A stretch of DNA of 64,000 bases from Mesocentrotus franciscanus (Eukaryota > Echinodermata > Echinoidea > Camarodonta > Strongylocentrotidae), in the NCBI GenBank assembly GCA_037976565.1, contig CP137675.1, positions 12,604,534 through 12,668,533 on the forward strand. Reading direction: 5' to 3'. The position numbers were made by a program, and so were the translations under genes. The first letter of the stretch is position 1; every line of letters begins with the position of its first letter. Below the pieces are notes generated by a model. That model worked only from the letters and a program-made list of their open reading frames with translations. It had not been told where the DNA came from and searched no databases. This document shows positions 21,731 through 34,029 of the stretch, one piece after another.

Positions 21731-24200
21731 CGAAACCGACAACATTCATTGAAACAGGTGTATTCAAAATAACACGCAGTTCAGTGCATGGGATGTCGGC
21801 GAACTTGTTCTTACGACAGTTTCGTGGAACGCTGCCCTGGAGAAGATTTCGTTTGTGTGATTGGGGTAACATAGACGAGACTCGTAGAGAAGTTCAACTC
21901 AAGGTTCATGAACAATTGCGTGACGAGTCCATAGAATGTTCGAGGAGCCACCTCCAGGGTCTATTTTTAAGGACCAATTTCCTGCAGCCGTTAATAATAG
22001 CAAAATTGTGATCCCCTTACGATGGATTTGAATTAAGGATTCTAAAACTACTACTAGGTAACGGAAGAGTTCATGAAATCCCTTTTTTCGTCATTGAGAA
22101 ATCTCCGAGGATACGCGTAGGGATTACGGCTTTAGAAAGCGGTTAGTTAAAGCTTTTACCAACGGTAGTATTAATATCAAATGTTTATTTCTGGCTCGCT
22201 ACTTTATCGAGATCTCCAAAAATTGGTTCCTCATAAACAGATGATATCCATGTTCACCTGATATTGTATGATTTTTATATTGTAATTAATAGTAAAACTG
22301 AATATCAAGTTCTTTTGAACATCTTTTCTGTATATAAACCGTGTATGACTTAGCTCTGACAGTAAACATAACAATGACTCTGGGCATTGTGTGCATAGTT
22401 TTTTTTATAGCTAGTTTGAGAATCGGAATATCTCTACTTTTTATCTTGTTCGCCATTCTTCTTGGAATAATACATGCTACATCGATTTGTTTATTTCATT
22501 ATACTGACAATGTCAATGTTTATGCCAAAAAGATGAAGAGGACAGGTGGTTGGGGGAAAAGACAAAAAAACAAACAGAAAGTGAAAGAGTAAAGGGACGG
22601 TAAGAATAGTTTATATAACCCCCGGACGAATGAAGACCCATTTCACGACTAATGATCAACTATCAATACTGTATTCATTTCTATTGTGCCGTTCTTCGTC
22701 TATCATATTTGATACCAAAATTTGCAAAGCAACCCTTATTGTAAGGAATAATACACATTAAATAACACTTTCTGTAAGATCACCTTAGTACACTATGGTA
22801 CACTTTATTACCACTTGCTTTTTTTTTATACACAAAGTAAAAATGTACAAACTATCGAAGTGTACAAATTATTATCATCATAATTATATCAGCCCCTGAT
22901 GGCAGACAAAATACGTGTCGAAGATGAAAATGAAAACGCAGAAAGAGGGGGAAAAAACTTTCGTAGCAGTGGGGCGCATTTGGGCAGATGTACCCTCCCA
23001 TCAAATGACACACAAAAGAGAAAGAGTTAAAACATACAAAGAAGGAGGAAGAAAGGAAGAAGAGAAAACGGAGTTTGTCAAAGATATACGACTCCTCTCT
23101 AACACAACCCCTATTTGGTCACTTTGCTCCGTCACATTAATTTGTATGCACTGGTAAGACTATAGTGCCCCCCCCCCCACATGACTGGTATTGGCCCCTC
23201 AATGACATTCAACGTCAATGACTGTATTATATCACAAATTTAAGTCTAAAGCTTAATAACAAACATTCTCCCCTCGGACTGACGTGACTTTGAGCTAATG
23301 ACGTCAACTATCATGACAGAGTGTCACATTAACATCTGGTTAAAATTTGAGGACTTAAATATCTAGAATCTAGATATACATGTAGGTTTCGCTTTTGAAG
23401 TTATTTTGCATGAGTCCTACATTTTTATCTCAAGCAAAAACCAATACCACTATGCATTTGTTCAATTACGCCAGGAGCGTCACGACGTGACGGACATGTG
23501 CGCTATATAAAAAGCCACTATTATTATTATTATTATTATATACCTGATATGCATCGTTCATTTTGCCATTCTTTACTACATTGTACAATATAAATAAGGC
23601 AACTTCTGAATAACTAATTTTTACTGACCATAGCATTATCATATTTATAAAAAAAATCAAATTGAGCTTTAGGTCTAAAGAGGAGCTGAATTAAACATAC
23701 ATGTGGAGGCCACTTGCAATTTTTTTAAAAATAAATATATTCAAATATAGGTCTATGCATGTACATTTCCAATGCAGTTCATTCTTGCTATACTTTGTTC
23801 TGTACTTCTTACAATAAATATACAATCACCTCAAAGTTCTAAAAACATACAATTTTATCACTGTCTTCGTCATCTTCTCTTCAATTCATGTAATGTTGGA
23901 TGAGAACGAAATTCAAAGTTTATTCAAGTTTATGTATCACTACGATGCTTCAGCGAAGAGCTCACACGTGGGATATCATATCCGTATTCCTGCATGGTAT
24001 ATCATGTCGGCCGAGTCAGTCTGGAAGTGCACTCATTATATATCATTTCCACGGCCCATTGAAGAGTTATGAACAACCATTATCTACACCATAAACATAT
24101 ATAAGCATATATTCACAAAATAGAATATTAATCTTCAGAAGACTTATGGAAAGATGACAGAGTTGCTTGTTATTAGTATGGTTTTAAAGAAACGTGTTAA
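21731..24200. other. No gene recognised; SINE tail at about 23490-23540
   Basis: An 83-codon ORF at 22341-22592 encodes two hydrophobic stretches and a basic tail but has no supporting signal. At 23490-23540 GTGCGCTATATAA followed by (ATT)n is the 3' tail of a plus-strand SINE. An AATAAA at 23919-23924 on the minus strand could serve the Ig receptor gene. Confidence 0.5.
23919..23924 (-). terminator. Candidate polyadenylation signal of the Ig receptor gene
   Basis: AATAAA on the minus strand, about 277 nt after the stop codon at 24201. Position is plausible; use is not shown. Confidence 0.4.
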
Positions 24201-25943
24201 TCACGCGATAATCTCGATGTAAACACCATCAGGACTTTGTTGCGATAGCACTTTTTCCTCTAGTATAGGTGCTTCTTTGGTCTTAGGTTTTTGCTGCTCT
24301 TGACCTCCCTTTTGATTTCTTGGAGGTGGATCGGGCTCGACATAGTCTTCAAGAGGCAATTCCAGCTCTGGCAGGATGTCTGGTAGCGCGTAGTCATGGA
24401 AACCGTCTTGGTGTTGCGGCCTAGGAACCAACCGTGTTGGTGTTATTATAGGTTCTGCGTAGATGGTCATTGGTGGGGCATTGAGTCCCTGGTATTCACT
24501 TATTAATCTTAACCCATTTGAATCCAACTCAGCATATTGGCATCCATTTTTCTTATTCGATTTCGAATTAGCATCTTTCTTTGAGCACTGCGCCGCCACC
24601 GTCGTCACTGTCGTTTTTGTTGTGCCGACGGAATCAGAGCTCGACAGAGACCTTTCCGAATCTTTTGTCGTCATCAGTGACAAGCCAGATGCGACAGGTT
24701 TGATGTTTGATTTGGGTCTCGGTTGGTCTTTCTTGTGCTTCTTTCGCCTGATGACGACGAAGTTGATGACCACAACTGATATAACAATGAACAGTCCACC
24801 ACATGCGCCTACGATAACAAACATGGCGGTTTTATCTGTAGATTGCGTTTCATCAGCGCTCACCGACATCCCAGGACTGGAAACATCGTGCTCACCTTTT
24901 CGGCCCATCGAAGAAGATTCGTGTCCTGTCGGTGAATCTGTAACTAATCTTGGCGGTGGCAAAGTTCCAAGAACTTCCCCAGTCATGATGCTAACCATTA
25001 TGTTAGCTCTACCGGTATACGGCTCTGGAAGGACCGAAACCACGCATTTGATGTTGGCGCCACTATCCGCCGCCGTTATGTTCTTGATTGTTAAAGCCCT
25101 GTTGTAATCACTGATGACGAACCTTCTTGATGATGCCGAGGTGATGCGTTCACCTCGGAAGAACCACATGAACCTGTGTTCGTTCGGCTTATCTTGTCTG
25201 TTGCAGAGAAAGGTCACCGTCTCACCCACCTCGGCTTTCTGATTGTAAGGCCGGATGATGACCATGGGGCTGGCGAGAGTTAACGACGTCGTACACCTGC
25301 GTGCCTGGGTGATGGCGGGGCCTTCGGCGCGACACTCGTACACAGCGTCTATATCAGAGAGGTCTAGCTCCCTCTCGAGATCATTGACCTCCTGATACAC
25401 CTGTCCATCAGAGAGCGACACCCCGTTCTTGTACCAAGTGAGATCTGCACGAGGTACACCTCCGTGTGAAAGGCACATCATGTGAACAGTGTCCCCCACT
25501 GCTAGGTTGGTGTTGCTCGGCTGCACGGAACAAGCAGGAAAGCCTTGAGAAGGTGGCAGGAGCACCTCCAAATAAGCTCCCTGGCTCTCGAAGACACTAC
25601 CGACGCTGTATCCGCAAAGGTACTTTCCCACATCACCACTTTGTACCTGGGTGATCTTCAGGTTGTAATCACCTCTCTTGGCATTTGATTCGATTATGTA
25701 CTGCCCAGCGGTGGGTGTGGCACCGGGTAGCGCCTGTTCGTTATGGCTGATGACGGTTCCTGAAGAGACTTGGATCCACATCACCTCACCTCCTCTCAGG
25801 TCTCGTATTCTGCACTCGAAGAGGGCATCCTGATCTTGCCTAATGGTGACGTTAGTTGGTCTTCTCTCTATCGTAGGCATGGATCTCACCTCAACAGCAC
25901 AACCAAGGAGGAGGATGCAAGTTAGCTGGTATATGGAAGTCAT
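24201..25943 (-). CDS. Three-Ig-domain transmembrane receptor with multi-tyrosine tail
   Basis: A 580-aa type I membrane protein encoded without introns. A signal peptide (about 1-21) is followed by three Ig domains with canonical disulphide cysteines C44/C110 (V-type, with DVGKYLC), C157/C204 and C247/C300; tryptophans at W56, W170 and W260. N31 and N288 are N-glycosylation sequons. A linker leads to one membrane helix (about 373-398) and a basic stop-transfer RRKKHKK. The 182-aa tail has six tyrosines: YAEL470, YQGL484, YAEP495, YALP518, YVEP534 and YIEI575. The first two have ITAM-like spacing (10 residues between motifs). YxxP motifs and PPPR could bind SH2 and SH3 domains. Domain order recalls IRRE/nephrin- or nectin-like adhesion receptors, but the exact family is not settled. 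The start is chosen for the signal peptide; a good 3' splice site lies 9 nt upstream of the ATG, so a non-coding 5' exon is likely. Confidence 0.9.
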   Translation of the reverse strand: MTSIYQLTCILLLGCAVEVRSMPTIERRPTNVTIRQDQDALFECRIRDLRGGEVMWIQVSSGTVISHNEQALPGATPTAGQYIIESNAKRGDYNLKITQVQSGDVGKYLCGYSVGSVFESQGAYLEVLLPPSQGFPACSVQPSNTNLAVGDTVHMMCLSHGGVPRADLTWYKNGVSLSDGQVYQEVNDLERELDLSDIDAVYECRAEGPAITQARRCTTSLTLASPMVIIRPYNQKAEVGETVTFLCNRQDKPNEHRFMWFFRGERITSASSRRFVISDYNRALTIKNITAADSGANIKCVVSVLPEPYTGRANIMVSIMTGEVLGTLPPPRLVTDSPTGHESSSMGRKGEHDVSSPGMSVSADETQSTDKTAMFVIVGACGGLFIVISVVVINFVVIRRKKHKKDQPRPKSNIKPVASGLSLMTTKDSERSLSSSDSVGTTKTTVTTVAAQCSKKDANSKSNKKNGCQYAELDSNGLRLISEYQGLNAPPMTIYAEPIITPTRLVPRPQHQDGFHDYALPDILPELELPLEDYVEPDPPPRNQKGGQEQQKPKTKEAPILEEKVLSQQSPDGVYIEIIA

Positions 25944-25952
25944 CCTTGTTAC
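25944..25952 (-). other. 5' UTR part of the Ig receptor coding exon, after a 3' splice site
   Basis: On the minus strand a pyrimidine-rich stretch (TTTTCATCTTCTGCTTG...) ends in CCTAG just before GTAACAAGG-ATG. This looks like a 3' splice site placing only 9 nt of leader in the coding exon. A strong donor TTACAG|GTAAGATC at 30105 could end the upstream non-coding exon, but that link is inference. Confidence 0.5.
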
Positions 25953-26147
25953 CTAGGAAACAAGCAGAAGATGAAAATGAGATGGTAAAAAAAATCATAG
26001 ACCGATATTTATATGATTTCAGAAGGGATGGGTTTATCTTGAAATGAGGCGATTCCTTCCCCCTTTTCTCACTTGCTCATCAAATATTCAATTCAATTCA
26101 TAACATCTAGTTAAATATTGTTTACTACGCTGTAGGAGATAAAACAG

Positions 26148-26290
26148 GAGACGCGATGATTGGTAGAGCGGTGGTGTCGTAACCGGAAGGTTCCGGGTTC
26201 GTTTCCAAGTTGATGCGCGAGTGCCCTTTGGTAGGCCATTCATCCTCATCATGTCCCTCGAAAAGTTCTTAAAGCTCCCCTTGGTTACTC
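26148..26290 (+). mobile_element. tRNA-derived SINE, plus strand
   Basis: A-box-like TGATTGGTAGAGCGGTGG (from about 26158), then GTAACCGGAAGG and B-box-like GGGTTCGTTTCC (26195-26206). A body (GAGTGCCCTTTGGTAGGCC) follows. The 3' side cannot pair as a tRNA acceptor stem, so it is a tRNA-derived SINE. Confidence 0.65.
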
Positions 26291-27020
26291 ACCTACAAGC
26301 ATAGAATGCTTGTTTAGCAGTCAGATTTTTTTTTAAACATCAACTAAAACGAACATTGAAATTCCGCTGTTTGTTATTGGCTAATCAAACGGATAGATTT
26401 GCTAAACATCACATTATTCCTAAACCCAAAATTACATATTTTACTCTGAAGCAAAGCAGAGCAACTGATGTTTGCTTTAGTTCCTTCCTTACGTTACCAA
26501 AATGATTGTATCATCGCTTATCATATCCGAGTGTCATTGTAAAAATAGTACTTTATTCTATGGCCATTTAACGGTCACATCGGTCTTTCCTGATCAACGG
26601 TCTACAGCTAGTACGTGTATATTGTGCAATGAGGACGAGGCTGTTATAGATTTAGTTCGGCGCTGTAAAGTAGTTTGAAAATATTCATGGTTTAGATAGC
26701 AGACCCTCCCCCCGAAGTGCTACATTATCCCTTTTTCTATCTTCCATATTTCAAATATAATCTAAAAGTCATTAATTCATACAGTTATGAAAAGGTAATC
26801 ATTAATATATTGTTTTTTCTTCATTTAATGAAGTAAGATGGGACTGTAATCACTTTGTAAGACAAGCTGCAGTATATCTCTTAATTCGATAGAGGGCTTT
26901 AAGGACAGGGTCGCTAATGTATAGGTCGGGGTGGTGACCTCGTCCCCCCACCCCCTACAAGTTCCTAGGGGCAGAGTCATCCCAAATTCCCAACGCTAGG
27001 GGGAAATAAAATCCCATGAT

Positions 27021-27270
27021 GGTACAATCTTTGCGCAGCACAAAACGTACTGCCATTCGTTACAAGGGTCTGAAAATCAGATTATTTAATAAAACGACTG
27101 CAATCCCCAAATTCGATTCGACAACTAACGGTCGTTATTTTCCCACAAAAAGACATTTTCTAGTCCTTTTGTTTTGAGGGAAGTTCTAAATTAGTATTAT
27201 CTTTCAAATGCCGTTGGAATTTAACCTTTTCATTTGTGTTGGCCTGCAAATGGGACATAGTACCTTCAAC
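27021..27270 (+). repeat. Dispersed repeat, copy 1
   Basis: From GGTACAATCTTTGCGCAGCA to GGGACATAGTACCTTCAAC. An inverted diverged copy lies at 52311-52556. Shared blocks include CGACTAACGGTCGTTATTTT-like and AAAAAGACATTTTC. Family unknown. Confidence 0.7.
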
Positions 27271-27274
27271 ACCA

Positions 27275-29390
27275 CAGTTTTGTATTTCGTGTGTGTGTTA
27301 TTGTCCATGAAACAAGTAATTACATCCAGACTCTAGCATTACACCCATCAACAGGAAGAGCTTCATCATAATCTGTCATCTTCGAATACCACAATTTCTC
27401 TTTACCCATCGTCGCATCTATTACATAACAAAAATGCTGATGAGGATTTGAGTGATAGCCAAAAATTCGTTTAGTCTCCCGAGTAAATGTCATATTCTTC
27501 TAACTGAAACCAAAGCAAATCGTTCGTGACCAGATTTCCTTGACCCATAATAATGATCATAACTTCCAAGAAATTAATAATTGTTGTGATCGTCAGAAAA
27601 TCATCCTTGTTGTCATATTTGTATCTTTCGGTGAAAGATGTCGGCTCGTCCTCGTCGGACTACTTAGAATATTGACAGTAAAATTTTTTTCAAATCGACA
27701 TATTTTGGGAAAAACACCAACCATCATTGAGCCTACGGGACATCGATCTTGATGGATAGGATGCGAGTGAACAAAGCGACCGAGCGAAAAGGATGTGGAA
27801 TGGGTTGTATCCTCCTTTCGAATATTTTCCCCCCTCTACCATTCTATTGTTTATCATCTCTCTTTATTATGTCTGTTTGTTTTGTTGTTGTTGCTGTTGT
27901 CGTTGTTGTTTTGCATTTGCAATTCGATAGCATACGTGCCCTCATTGTGCGTTAATTTTTGTTTAAAGAATACACAAAAATGGAATGCAGCTTTTGAATT
28001 AGGACTCAGGTAATGAATAAAAAAAGGATCAGCAGGAAATTAGGCATTTAAACAATCGACCTTTTTCATGAAATAATTTTATCGGTTTTCCTGCTGCAAT
28101 TTGGTAACTTTAACTAAAAAATCATTGGGTGATTAAACTGAAGGTCAAGAGACAGATTCGATTCATTTTCTTTGCTGATCACATCCTAGAAACAGAATTT
28201 GAGTCAGAACAATTTTTGTAAAATCATATTAGGGTGCTCCACAGGTGTTGTTTTATGGCATCCCATACATACACACGGTTCAATTTGAGGTCATATAGTC
28301 CAGATTTGCTCTCGTATACGTTCTGATAACGTCAACTTTCATTTCATTTGATTTTATTGACATCTTCCTCGGCATAAACTTTTAAACTGTATTCAAACTT
28401 TATGGACCACGCCTTCAAATTTGGAAGGTACCTTATCTGGTGATATTGTAAGTGCATCTGTCTTATTGGGTGATTATTGGTTGATAAACATTTATGAGTC
28501 GGTGCACTTTCATTATAACATGTGTGCTCAATTTATTCAATCTTAACATTTTTGTTTTGTCTTTAGAAAGTGCCCTTTTTCCACTCTCATAATAAATGTT
28601 CGTGGATAGCATCTTCGGAAATAACACATTCAATAGATGAAAAGATCCATGCCCGCATGTAACATGTTTAAAGAGATATATATAGATGTTTCATGACAGC
28701 CATGACTATAACTATTTATTATTCCCCCTTTTGAAGTTTTTTACGAAGATTCATTGAGGAATAAACCATAGCGCAATAAGTCACATGTTGCTCTTCTACC
28801 ATCCTCATAGAGATTCACTTGCTCTCTTCTTTTCCTCTTATGACTCTATTCGTTATTCTTGAAATTTCTCGAGGGAATATATCAGAATGGGTCCGAGCTA
28901 GTGAAGCAAGGACCCGTTTGAAGTTTCCATGGCAGACAAAACTTAATCAATTTGTTTTTGTTTTTTTGTTTTTTGTTTTTTGTTACCTGACTGCTAAAGA
29001 AGGAATGTTTATGCTTGTATATAAGTAAGCAACCAGAGGACCGATGGCTTTAAGTCCTCTCCGAGAGACCAATGTCATACATTCCTTCATCTTAAAGACT
29101 TTAAAAAAAATTAAATAAATAATAAGGGGAATGGGATCTTTGTAAATGGATGAAAATTCAGAATGTGTAAGGACTGATCATATATAAAGAAACATATAGG
29201 ATCTTTTTAGGAAGTCGTTCTCATATCTTCAATCATGTCATCAACATGATCAAGCATAAATATTTCAAATGGAACAATCTAAATGCATTAGCCTTTGTCA
29301 GAAAGATATGGTTTCAATATTTTGTTTGGAGCGACTCATATGTTTTGACCCTATAGGCCTACTTTGATACATTTACACATATACTAATCT
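27275..29390. other. No gene recognised
   Basis: AT-rich with short ORFs; no domain or splice pattern that I can support. Confidence 0.5.
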
Positions 29391-29399
29391 GTTCAAAAC

Positions 29400-29930
29400 C
29401 CGGCCGCGGTATAGGTAATCCTTTAGCAAGACATCGGTCTACATTTGCCACTTTCCCCAGACTGCAAACACACACAAAATGGTAGAATGCCATAAGCCGC
29501 TGTGGTCAAATATCATGCCCTGACGCTGACCACACGAGGAAGAGACCTACTACCCTGTCGACCGGGGTTGAGCAATGGCGTAGCCAAATTGAGAGGGGCA
29601 GGGGCAGGGGAAATTGACCCTCTTAAACAATTTTGTAGAGATTGGTTGGAAAACATAAAATTTGGCTCACTAAACATGTTGTAATGATGTATGCACATAT
29701 GAGCATTTTATTTGTATTTATTTTTTTATTTACCTTATGTATTTATTGGCTCAGTATGCCCCTCCCTATATGGGGAAAAATAATGAAAAATAATGCTACT
29801 TGGTAATAATTATGATCAGTGTTCAGGGATAAAGCTAGGGTAATAATTTCCAAAGCTCTTTGGAAGCGCATATAGAGATGTTATTTCATAACGTATTATG
29901 CGCTATACAAGAACTGAATATTATTATTAT
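29400..29930 (+). mobile_element. SINE body and tail fragments with a short TIR-like insertion
   Basis: 29415-29470 contains TCCTTTAGCAAGACATCGG, matching the body of the SINEs at 20.0 and 49.5 kb. 29850-29930 ends with a GCGCTATA-type tail and (ATT)n. Between them TGGCGTAGCCAAATTGAG (about 29578) looks like a hAT-type terminus. The pieces may be one SINE split by an insertion. Confidence 0.4.
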
Positions 29931-30299
29931 GTTACAACAATTTTTTTTTTAAATGATGACCTTCGCTTAATATAAGTTTGTCTCACTCATAGAGTCATAC
30001 CGTCAAATTTGACATGTATTGATTAAGTATATAAAATGTTTCATTTCAACGCTGAAAAAAAATTCTGACTGCCTTTTGATTAAAATCTTGTCCTTAGATC
30101 TTACCTGTAATATCCAGTGTTGGAGATCCAAATCCGTTCGTTCTGGAGGCCTTAAAAATCCGTATCTGCAGAGCTAAATCACGGACATAATTCCGATATT
30201 AGGGCTTGAAAATCAGCACTGCGATCATTGGCTATTTTCCAGCATGTAAAATATTCACCACAATCTTCGGGAAAAGGAAGAAATATCGTATATAGTCAT

Positions 30300-31760
30300 C
30301 AATAATTTAATAACGCACCCGTATACACGGATCAGCGAGAAAGTTGCAGACTATATCGCATTTGTCACATTGGTCCAAATCCCAGTGGCAAACGCTATCG
30401 ACTGGTCACATTCCTTCAAGCATTACTCACTCCTAGGAACACCAAAGGGGACCAAATGGAGGCGGGGTGATCTAAAATTCCAAGTCTTGTTATATGCTTT
30501 CCCAGTGATCAGTTGTAATCCCGGATCATCTGGGTAAAACCAAATGAATACTCATCCCTTATGGTCGAAGCAAATTGATAATTTCAGCTTTATCGATGCA
30601 GCGTATAGCTTCTACCTGACTTGTCAAAGTTTCGAATGTCCTGTCCTGTATGATACCTGATGCAAGGTGCTAGGTGAGAGGTCTTATTGTGTCTCTAACC
30701 ACCAACGAGGGATTTGGATGACGAGTTGTTTTGGACTCACTGATATACGTGTAGGAGTCAGTTAGTCTGCAGATGCACACCCTTTTCACTCTTAATGCGT
30801 CACGGAGTGTCTGATCTGTAAGACTATGTACGATCTACTGCGCTCCATTGGCCATCTACTGTAAACTGCTCCTGATATAAGGACACAGCCAGAGACTTAC
30901 GAAGTTAGACTAGGCTCAAGCATCTGTTAAAGTGTGTTTAAATGTTAAATAGAGTCTGTGCCTAAAGACTAGGATTCCGTCGGAAGACAATAGACAGGAA
31001 TGAATCAGACCTGTAATAAAGAAAGACAAAACAGTTTGTGATGACGTCGTATACTTGCCGTTCGCCTGACATTCAGGTTTATCTACGGATGTTTCAATTT
31101 ATAGTCTCAAACACAGACACTTTCAGAGTTCTATGATTTAAATCAGATGATGTCCAAGTACACTTTTCTTACATTTTCTCATGCATCATTTATAAAGATC
31201 CTACCATACTCTGTTCACCCCCTTTGTTTAATAGCTCAAGTGGATGAACAAACAATATTTGAACAGGACAGTCTCACATAAATGCGCCAACCAAATTTCA
31301 ATAGGGAAGGGGCACCCCCGCCCCATCCCAAATTGTTCCGCGTTGAATGGCTAATTCAATCAATCACCCCTACGCTCTATTTATGTTACTGCTACGACCA
31401 AATGTTTTAATCTCTTTATCTTCGTACAATGAACATCTACAATTAAAATATATATATATAAATATAAGTAATATAACATTGCAGTTTGGTATAGTGCATT
31501 GTTGTATTTTGTAGACTAAACTAATATATTACAAAGACGGAAATACGCTTGAACGCAACGAACATGGTGTAATGAAAACACTGAGTGAGATATAGTGGGA
31601 ACAGTTTTCTGGTTACCCGAAGTTCAAGGTATTGTTCGGTATTACTATCATCTAAATTACCACATGACCATGTGTATGTAATTGTTACGTCATTGTTAGT
31701 AACATAGTTACCCACTGGCGTAAGAGGGAATAGCGATTGTAACTGAAGATGACGGCGGTA
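30300..31760. other. No gene recognised
   Basis: AT-rich sequence, short ORFs only. A 5' non-coding exon of the Ig receptor gene may end at 30105, just outside this stretch. Confidence 0.4.
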
Positions 31761-31769
31761 TTTGTGATA

Positions 31770-31945
31770 AGAAAGGAGAGAGAGAGAGAAAGAGAGAAAG
31801 AGAGAGGGGGAGGGAGAGAGGGAGACGGAGGAAGGGGAGATGGGGAGAGGGGGAGAGGGAGACGGAGAGAGGAAGAGAGAGAGAGAGAGAGCGTAGATAA
31901 TATAGAAAGGGAAAATGAGACAGAGAGGAAGAAGTAAGGGGAAAA
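31770..31945. repeat. GA-rich microsatellite
   Basis: (GA)n and GGGAGA runs; the overlapping ORFs on both strands are low-complexity artefacts. Confidence 0.92.
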
Positions 31946-32039
31946 GAAAAAGACGAAATAGGGAGGAAATAGGAAATTTATATTATCAATATAAAGAAAA
32001 TAATTAGTGGATAGTGAGGACATGACGTCACAGACTCAT

Positions 32040-32205
32040 GAGTGAGTTGCCAATTTGTCTAGTGATTTTCACAGTTGTTCATGTCATTAAAAATTCATAA
32101 CTTTCTTATTAGTTATCCGATTTTTCTCAAACTTTTTTTGATTGGTTTGTCTGATTTGTCTGCTTCTATTTAAAATAAATCATTTTTGGAGTGGACTTGC
32201 CCTTT
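32040..32205 (+). mobile_element. Half-copy of the long-TIR element found at 38276-38824
   Basis: Shares GTTGCCAATTTGT, ATAACTTTCTTATT, TTCTGCTTCTATT-like and GGAGTGGACTTGCC blocks with the right arm of the element in the mutarotase intron. Only one arm is present. Confidence 0.6.
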
Positions 32206-33690
32206 AATAAGGAAAAAGAAGGAAATGATATAGGGAAGGTACGGACCAAAAAAAGTTAAGAGGTCTGGGCATGATAAGTTTCCATAAGACGAATACCAAA
32301 ACAAAAAAGAAAAGGCTTATGGAAACATTGAATAGGAGGAACAGAGCCGAAAAGGAGGAAAGTTTGCAGCAAGGAAAAAATAGATAGAAAGGGAAAAATA
32401 AAATCAGAGACCATGATTAGACAAAAACAATTATAATCAAAAATCAAACTTCAAATATGAATAGATTTATTCTAAAAAATAATTCCCCGGAATAAAATTA
32501 AAGAGGTGGAAATTACGAACAACCAAGTTCAAGGAATATCATAAAAATGTATCCAGAGCATTGCACCTATCAAAAGAGTAGATATTAGTGTTGAAGGCAA
32601 AGGTAGATGAGCCGCGATTGAAAACCACAAAATGTATGTATGAATCATTAGTCCTTTCAATGGGAGATTGTTCTTAAACCCATCCCTTAACCGCTAATGC
32701 CAATGTAAGGTGATTTAGGGTGAATGGCTTGACAAACGTTGTTCTCTTTCTTTCCTTGGTTCATTTTGTGGTTCATTTGTTTTTAGGAGGGGTGGAGGTA
32801 AAGCTTGTAAATATACACAATTTATTACTTGTGGGTCAGACATGATATACTAAAGAATTGTTAGTTTAAATGATGTATACGTGTATTGTGTACGTTTTGG
32901 TGCAGTGGGCCAGTGACACTGGTTCACCATTTAACTATCAATGAAGGTTAGGTCAATTGAGACTTTTGTTTTTTGTCTGTTTGTTTCGTGTGTTGTTTGT
33001 TTAGAAGATATCAAAGCCTCTTGTCATTATCATACTTACTCGATGTGAAGGTAGATATATGTTTGTTTATTTGATGTACAAATGATATTACATGTAGGTT
33101 TACATATTTATATATATATATATATATACCAATCTAAAAGCGCTGTGATATTCTCAAAAAGCGGGGGGGGGGGATTATAATGAATTGGCTGATTTTGCCG
33201 CATATTGTACTGAGTGCGCAACCCACTTTTTTTTGCGAATTGCTTGTAAACGTTGTGATATTTAGCTCCGCAATCTCTACTCTGTGTGATGTTGTGGGGC
33301 CAAGTGCAATTGATAGGAATAATAATTCCCTTTGGAAGTGTTCTATTGCAGGTTTTGCAAGCACACTGAAATTCTCTCTTTTTAAAATGATTTTCTTTTT
33401 TGTTTAGATGTTCGACGTAAAACATAAAAAATGATGAGTCCACCGCCATTTTTGTTTTCAATAGAAACATCTTTAATCTATGACAGTCATTGAAATACAA
33501 TTATACGTCACACCTTGAACTAGTACAGAAACACTACTGAATACACAGCGATTTAAACCCCTGATCTCTACGAGAAAACAAAAAGTAGAAATCAGTTGAT
33601 TAAAACACAGCCCATTTATGTGATGGCGCTCTTTATGTTGAGATATTTGTCCACACTCATGAGAGTTGGTTTAGTTTCATGACGTACTCT
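32206..33690. other. No gene recognised
   Basis: AT-rich; a (TA)n run at about 33110-33128. The 75- to 130-codon ORFs around 33.1-33.5 kb overlap on both strands and show no family motif. Confidence 0.45.
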
Positions 33691-33703
33691 GTTATGAACC
33701 CAA

Positions 33704-34007
33704 TAGGAATTTTCGTAATGTAATCAGATTTAATCCATAAATCTTTGTTAAGTGCCATGTTACAAATTATTTCATTCACCTGATATGAATAATTGTATTT
33801 CAATAGTCAGAATGCGAATTGAATACATTAATTGTTGTTAAATAGGTAGGACAAACAGTATGGCTTGTCCTACCTAACAACACGTAATGTATGCAATTCG
33901 CATTCTGACTATTGAAACACAATTATTCCTAACAGGTAAATAAAATAGTTTGTAACGATGTACTTCACAAGATTTGTGCATTAAATTTGATTACATTACG
34001 AAAATAG
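33704..34007. mobile_element. Palindromic fold-back element of about 305 bp
   Basis: The arms run from TTTCGTAATGTAATCAGATT (about 33711) to its counterpart ATTACATTACGAAAA at the right end. The inner 60 nt are nearly perfect (CAATAGTCAGAATGCGAATT against AATTCGCATTCTGACTATTG). GTAGGACAA/TTGTCCTAC close the loop. A second short palindrome (ATTACGAAAATAGCC / TATTTTCGTAAT) follows at the right border. Confidence 0.8.
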
Positions 34008-34029
34008 CCTATTTTCGTAATGTAGCCTA

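Noticed and set aside
22341..22592. 83-codon ORF with two hydrophobic segments
   Set aside because: No homology I can recognise, no splice or promoter support, and AT-rich DNA easily encodes hydrophobic stretches.
24463..25107. 214-codon ORF on the plus strand
   Set aside because: It is antisense to the Ig receptor coding sequence, whose domains are clear on the minus strand.
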